A model generated the notes under the pieces. The model was not told the origin of the DNA, ran no database searches, and saw nothing but the letters and a program-made list of their open reading frames with translations. A DNA stretch of 64,000 bases from Betaproteobacteria bacterium. GTDB lineage: Bacteria > Pseudomonadota > Gammaproteobacteria > Burkholderiales > Thiobacillaceae. A program made the translations under genes and the position numbers. The stretch is taken from NCBI GenBank assembly GCA_016234655.1, contig JACRAU010000019.1, forward strand, positions 45,928-109,927, written 5' to 3'. Shown one piece after another: positions 60,028 through 64,000 of this stretch (positions are counted from its first letter, which is position 1; each line of letters begins with the position of its first letter).

Positions 60028-61034
60028 CAGCGCAGCCATTGCGGCACGAATGGGGTCGGCACGCCAAGATCGTGGCGGCGTTGAACTTGCCATGCGATGG
60101 TCTGCCGCAAGCCATCCTCGAGATCGACGCTCGGCTCGAAGCCCAGAATCGACCGAGCGCGAGAGATGTCCGGTATTCGTCGCATGACGTCCTCGTACTT
60201 GCCGAAGGTCTCATACGGGATAAGCTTGATCTTGGCCGGCTCGTCGCCACGGACGAGTTGCCAGATAAGCAGGGCCAGGTCGCGGATATTGATTTCGTAG
60301 GTATTGCCAATGTTGAAAACGAGATTGTTCGCCTCTTGCCGCTCGATGATCCTGACGATGCCATCCACATGATCGCTCACGTAGGTGAACGACCTGGTTT
60401 GCAAGCCATCGCCATGCACCTCGATTTCCTCATTGTCGAGGGCCTTGTTGATGAAGACCGATTGCGGGCCGCCCCACCAGGTGAGGTTCTGGTTCGGGCC
60501 ATAGCCGCCAAAAAAGCGCATGGCGGTGACCGGAATGCCATAGCGCTGGTGATAGGCGAACAGCAGTTGCTCCTCGAACATCTTGGAGATGGCATAGGCC
60601 CAGCGGCGCACGTCCGGGTTGCCGATGACGAGATTGGAGTTCTCGTGGAAGGGAACTTCCGGGTTCTTGCCGTAGACGTCGGAGGTCGAGGCGGCGATCA
60701 CCCGCGCATTCTGGTCGATGGCGGCCTTGAGTACGTTCTCAGAGCCAAGCGAATTGATCAGCAGGGTATCCAGTGCATCGGAATAACGCGGGATCTTGTA
60801 CGCGGCCAAGTGGACCATGTTCTTACAGCCCTCGGCGCACTTTCGGAGCTTTTCCTCGTCGCGGATATCGATGTAATGAATTTCGAAATTCGGGTTGTCG
60901 ACGAGAGGGGCGAGGTTCAGCTTGTCGCCTTGGGACATGTTGTCGACGCCGGCAACTTTGTAACCACGGTTCAAAAGTTCTTGGGCGAGATTGGAGCCGA
61001 TAAATCCGGCAACGCCGGTAATGAGGATTTTCAT
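60027..61034 (-). CDS. NAD-dependent sugar epimerase/dehydratase (extended SDR)
   Basis: A 335-residue extended short-chain dehydrogenase acting on a nucleotide sugar. KILITGVAGFIGSNLAQELL has the GxxGxxG NAD motif, and MVHLAAYKIPRYSDAL and AASTSDVYGKNPEV lead to the catalytic Tyr and Lys (YAISK). RSFTYVSDHVDGI and FNIGNTYEINI are typical of UDP-glucose 4-epimerase and UDP-glucuronate decarboxylase-like enzymes. The exact reaction is not settled. Confidence 0.87.
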   Translation of the reverse strand: MKILITGVAGFIGSNLAQELLNRGYKVAGVDNMSQGDKLNLAPLVDNPNFEIHYIDIRDEEKLRKCAEGCKNMVHLAAYKIPRYSDALDTLLINSLGSENVLKAAIDQNARVIAASTSDVYGKNPEVPFHENSNLVIGNPDVRRWAYAISKMFEEQLLFAYHQRYGIPVTAMRFFGGYGPNQNLTWWGGPQSVFINKALDNEEIEVHGDGLQTRSFTYVSDHVDGIVRIIERQEANNLVFNIGNTYEINIRDLALLIWQLVRGDEPAKIKLIPYETFGKYEDVMRRIPDISRARSILGFEPSVDLEDGLRQTIAWQVQRRHDLGVPTPFVPQWLR

Positions 61035-61096
61035 GGTTTATATGGACAGGCCGTAAGAATCAATGCGTCCGCATATTATATCCGCTGCCGTGCCAC

Positions 61097-62122
61097 TTAC
61101 TGCGGTGGATTAGGCATTTCGGAGTTTGCTGTGACATCGGCTTCATCGAAGCGTATTACGCGGTGTGCCTTGATGAATGAATGTATGAGCACAATCAAAC
61201 CGAGCAGGGCAGGTGCACTGAAAAATATCCGTGCGAGCAGAAAAGTATTGCCGCCTTGCGTGCCGCCTACCAGGGCGAAGAGTGACTGGAAGCCCTGCTC
61301 GCCGATGCCTAGGCCACCAGGCGAGAGGGGAATCATGTTCACGAGTAGTCCAAATGGAGCCAAGCCTGTTACCTGCCAGAAACTGGTGCCTGATTTAAGC
61401 AGGTCGGCGAAGAGAAAGATCAATACGATGGCACTGAGGTGGATGCCAATGCTAAGGGTTATCGTTGATAACAGCATCGGCCGCGGGAGCGAGCGTATGT
61501 CCATGTTGGCTAGTAGCGAGGCTAGGCGGGAAAGCCAGGGCGCCGAATAGCCCATAATGGTCACCGGCCTGTGCTTAGACTCGGCTTGGCACAGGCGCAT
61601 ATATATCAGGCCACCAGTGACAAAGCCCAGCCAGCCGGCCACGAGGAACAGTTTCCCAAGGCCCAAGGTGTTTGCAATGAGCGTGCTTGCGATGAGGCCG
61701 ATTAGTATCATCACGATGCTGCCAATGACGCGGTCCGTGAGCAATGCACCCAGCAAGGCGGATTTAGAGGCGCCGCGTGCGGTATCGCAGTGCCAGAAAT
61801 AATAAGCGCGGGCGACGTCGCCGGAGATGCCGCCTGGGAGGAAAATCGAGAAAAATATTCCGACGGCGTTGTAGGCGATGCAGCGCCAGAGGCTGACATG
61901 GATGCCGGCGGTTCTCAGCAATATGCGAACACGCCAGCCGGCAAGAATGAACTGCAGCGCTGCGAGGATCAGCGCCGTGGCCGCAACGCGTAAATTGATG
62001 GCTTTAACCACTGTGAGATCGATGTTGTCGGTGCGGATCAGCCAAAAAACGATTATGCAGCCGAGGAAGTAGCGGGCCAGCAAGGATGGCCAGCGAGCCG
62101 ATTTTGTATTTGAGGTTGCCAA
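61097..62122 (-). CDS. Flippase-like membrane protein (LPG synthase TM family)
   Basis: A 341-residue polytopic protein. I use a TTG at 62122, which follows GAAGG at good spacing and lies 5 bp past the preceding stop. Earlier in-frame ATGs (62182, 62161) lie inside the epimerase gene. Hydrophobic segments begin at SLLARYFLGCIIVFWLI. Family loops are LPGGISGDVARAYYFWH and LSPGGLGIGEQGFQSLFAL. It is the second such protein here; each probably works with a different glycan lipid. Confidence 0.84.
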   Translation of the reverse strand: MATSNTKSARWPSLLARYFLGCIIVFWLIRTDNIDLTVVKAINLRVAATALILAALQFILAGWRVRILLRTAGIHVSLWRCIAYNAVGIFFSIFLPGGISGDVARAYYFWHCDTARGASKSALLGALLTDRVIGSIVMILIGLIASTLIANTLGLGKLFLVAGWLGFVTGGLIYMRLCQAESKHRPVTIMGYSAPWLSRLASLLANMDIRSLPRPMLLSTITLSIGIHLSAIVLIFLFADLLKSGTSFWQVTGLAPFGLLVNMIPLSPGGLGIGEQGFQSLFALVGGTQGGNTFLLARIFFSAPALLGLIVLIHSFIKAHRVIRFDEADVTANSEMPNPPQ

Positions 62123-62126
62123 CAGC

Positions 62127-63227
62127 TCAGCCTTCCTTCGCCAAATGGGCAAGAATTGCATCTGCGGCCATGCCGTTGCCATATGGTTGCCCCGAAAAAT
62201 CGGGCAGCCAGGTGCCAGCGTCTAATTCCGCTAGCGCCTGGCTGGCCAGGGGGTGTGATGAGCCGACCAGGCGGTTTGCCTGACAGGCGATAGTTTCAGT
62301 CCACTCTGTTTCGTCTCGCAGTGTGAGGCAGGGTGCCTTGAGAAAATAAGCCTCTTTCTGCAGGCCGCCGCTATCGGTAATCACTGCAGCGGTATTAGCA
62401 AGCAGTTCGATCATGGCAAAGTAAGATACAGGCGGGACGATGCGCACCGATCCCGCGAGTTCCAAATGATGATCAGCAATCGCTTGTTTTGTTCTAGGGT
62501 GCAGTGCCAGGACAACTGGTCGATCGGGGCTCGACAGCTCGTTCAACAGGCCAATGATTTGTCTGAGTTGTTCTACGCTGTCGGTATTCTCGGCGCGATG
62601 GACCGTCGCCAGTAGATACCGCTTGGGTTGCAGCCCGAGTCGATTGAGTGTCGCCTTCGGCAGCCGGTCGCGATAATGCAGGATGCCATCGTACATAACG
62701 TCGCCAACCGTATACACGCCATCGGTGATGCCCTCTCTTGCCAGATTCCCCGTGGCGGTGGTGGTGGGGCAGAATAGCCAGTCGGAAATGTGGTCGGTCA
62801 GTACCCGATTGATCTCCTCGGGCATCCTACGGTTGAAACTGCGTAGCCCGGCCTCGACGTGGGCGACGGGAATATGGAGCTTGGCGGCAGCGAGCGCTCC
62901 TGCAAGCGTGGAATTGGTGTCGCCATAAACGAGTACGCAGTCGGGGTGTCTATCGAGAAGTATCTGCTCGATCCCGGCCAGCATGCGACCGGTTTGCTCG
63001 CCATGGGAGCTGGAGCCTATGCCCAGGTTGTATTCGGGAGAGGGGATATCGAGGTCGCGAAAAAACACATCACTCATGTTCTCGTCATAGTGCTGCCCGG
63101 TATGGACGATGATCTCTTCGACGGACCCCTTATCTGGTCGGGTCGAATTCCACCGGCCAATCGCACGCGAAACCGTAGCGGCCTTGATGAACTGTGGACG
63201 GGCGCCAACGATGGTCAGAATTATCAT
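62127..63227 (-). CDS. wbpI: UDP-GlcNAc-type 2-epimerase (WecB/WbpI family)
   Basis: A 366-residue non-hydrolysing 2-epimerase with the GT-B fold. TIVGARPQFIKAATVSRAI, VHTGQHYDENMSDVFF, VYGDTNSTLAGALAAAKL, HVEAGLRSFNRRMPEE, and ITDSGGLQKEAYFL are the family's signature segments with catalytic Asp, Glu and His. WecB makes UDP-ManNAc, WbpI makes UDP-ManNAc(3NAc)A. The text RSFNRRMPEEINRVLTD and SDVFFRDL resemble WbpI, and WbpA-E lie 20 kb upstream, so the WbpI role is favoured, although sequence alone does not exclude WecB. Confidence 0.85.
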   Translation of the reverse strand: MIILTIVGARPQFIKAATVSRAIGRWNSTRPDKGSVEEIIVHTGQHYDENMSDVFFRDLDIPSPEYNLGIGSSSHGEQTGRMLAGIEQILLDRHPDCVLVYGDTNSTLAGALAAAKLHIPVAHVEAGLRSFNRRMPEEINRVLTDHISDWLFCPTTTATGNLAREGITDGVYTVGDVMYDGILHYRDRLPKATLNRLGLQPKRYLLATVHRAENTDSVEQLRQIIGLLNELSSPDRPVVLALHPRTKQAIADHHLELAGSVRIVPPVSYFAMIELLANTAAVITDSGGLQKEAYFLKAPCLTLRDETEWTETIACQANRLVGSSHPLASQALAELDAGTWLPDFSGQPYGNGMAADAILAHLAKEG

Positions 63228-63300
63228 AATTCGAAGCCTTCTTCACACCCTGCATAACAGGGCTGAATGCGGGGGATGTATGGCAAGCGGTGTGGTCGGC

Positions 63301-64000
63301 TCAAGAGCCAAAGCGGACTCCAGAAACGGTCACCGCGACCCCCTGTGGGAGGTTGAGCTTGATGCGGTTGATCCGCGCGTCACAGATATCCGGGCATGTG
63401 GCGCGCACAGTGTGAGTGCCGATGGCCTGCATGGGGCGGTAATTGAGGGCGAATAGGCTCTTGGGCATTGGGTTCGCATCCAGAATCACGCCATCTTTCT
63501 CTAGCTGGAAGTCGATTTCCAGCCAGTGGTGCGTACCGCCATTCACAAAAACAATTTCAGCACCTTGCTCGCGTGTTCGTCGAAAATGTGTGGACTCGCT
63601 CGAATGGCCGGCAACGATATCCCAACTTAAGTCGAAATCGACCAGGCTGGCTCCGTTGGAGTATATGTTGTGTCCGGGCAGCCCGGCAATCTGCCAAGGC
63701 TGATTGGCACTGTAGTCCACAGGGTCAAGGATGGGTTTCTCAATGCCGGCTTTCAGGGCGTCCTGGTATGTGTCATGGGCGCTGCTGTCGTTATTGCCTA
63801 TGGCCTTGATGATGCCATTCGCCACACCCCCGCTAACTGCGGCGGACAGATGAACGGGCTTACCGATCAGCAACAGATCGAAGCCGTAATCCTTGAATTG
63901 CGGTGGCGGGTTTTTGGGATTGATGCCGAATTCTGCCCAGACGTGGGCTGCGGTGTTTTGTTGCCAATCGACATCGTGAAAGAGGATCCTGGTCAGGTGA
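63301..64000 (-). CDS. Unidentified protein, C-terminal part
   Basis: The frame is open from the window edge to the stop at 63301, so the N-terminus is outside. The visible ~232 residues start HLTRILFHDVDWQQNTAAHV and include FDLSWDIVAGHSSESTHF, IVFVNGGTHHWLEIDF and a C-terminal NLPQGVAVTVSGVRFGS. No membrane helix is visible here. The mixed beta pattern fits a periplasmic domain, perhaps the tail of a GT-C or surface-glycan protein, but I do not recognise it. Confidence 0.6.
   Translation of the reverse strand, partial: HLTRILFHDVDWQQNTAAHVWAEFGINPKNPPPQFKDYGFDLLLIGKPVHLSAAVSGGVANGIIKAIGNNDSSAHDTYQDALKAGIEKPILDPVDYSANQPWQIAGLPGHNIYSNGASLVDFDLSWDIVAGHSSESTHFRRTREQGAEIVFVNGGTHHWLEIDFQLEKDGVILDANPMPKSLFALNYRPMQAIGTHTVRATCPDICDARINRIKLNLPQGVAVTVSGVRFGS

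Overview
The window is a contiguous piece of a GC-rich, probably betaproteobacterial chromosome. Class I fructose-bisphosphatase, PrmC, a GspD-type secretin and the style of the surface-glycan genes point that way, possibly to a Thiobacillus-like chemolithotroph; no rRNA or tRNA is present to fix the taxon. The left end (1-4.7 kb) is ordinary chromosome: the end of fbp, a HigB/HigA-type toxin-antitoxin pair, prmC, two small secreted proteins and a subtilase.

From 4.8 kb to the right end nearly everything serves surface polysaccharide or glycoprotein assembly. Region A (4.8-17.3 kb) has a first Wzm/Wzt ABC exporter, a methyltransferase-methyltransferase-GNAT fusion, an acyltransferase and a fatty-acid-hydroxylase-like enzyme on the other strand, and a PIG-L deacetylase fused to three GT2 domains. 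Region B (17.3-22.7 kb) holds a lone secretin gene and a dense cluster of REP/BIME palindromes around a RAYT transposase. It also holds two nucleotidyltransferase loci, in one of which the HEPN (HepT-like) partner has been broken by a REP. Region C (22.7-31.5 kb) carries a large Thr/Gly/Ala-rich, cysteine-free secreted protein (S-layer-like) with a structured leader and a strong terminator. It is followed by a TMTC-like membrane glycosyltransferase with TPRs, a GT4, a polyprenyl-phosphate-sugar-synthase-like GT2, a DUF2304 protein and ManC. This could be a protein O-glycosylation cassette.

Region D (31.5-63.2 kb) starts with a second Wzm/Wzt pair whose Wzt looks mosaic. It continues with carbamoyltransferase, two SGNH proteins, a complete WbpA-B-D-E set, GTs, a deacetylase, a FemAB-like protein, an AsnB amidotransferase, an alpha/alpha-toroid protein, methyltransferases and flippase-like membrane proteins. 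A B12-binding radical SAM enzyme and tandem GT-C-like membrane paralogs follow. On the minus strand at the end are a GT2, an SDR epimerase, a second flippase-like protein and a WecB/WbpI-type epimerase. With WbpA-E, the last could complete synthesis of UDP-ManNAc(3NAc)A.

The strongest unusual signals are: the REP family with a second short module nested in its hairpin loops; REPs that supply stop codons, break a HEPN gene and lie inside an open exporter reading frame; a toxin promoter whose operator covers the -10 and predicts a leaderless mRNA; the wzt mosaic; the S-layer-like/TMTC-like neighbourhood; and several large multi-enzyme fusions.
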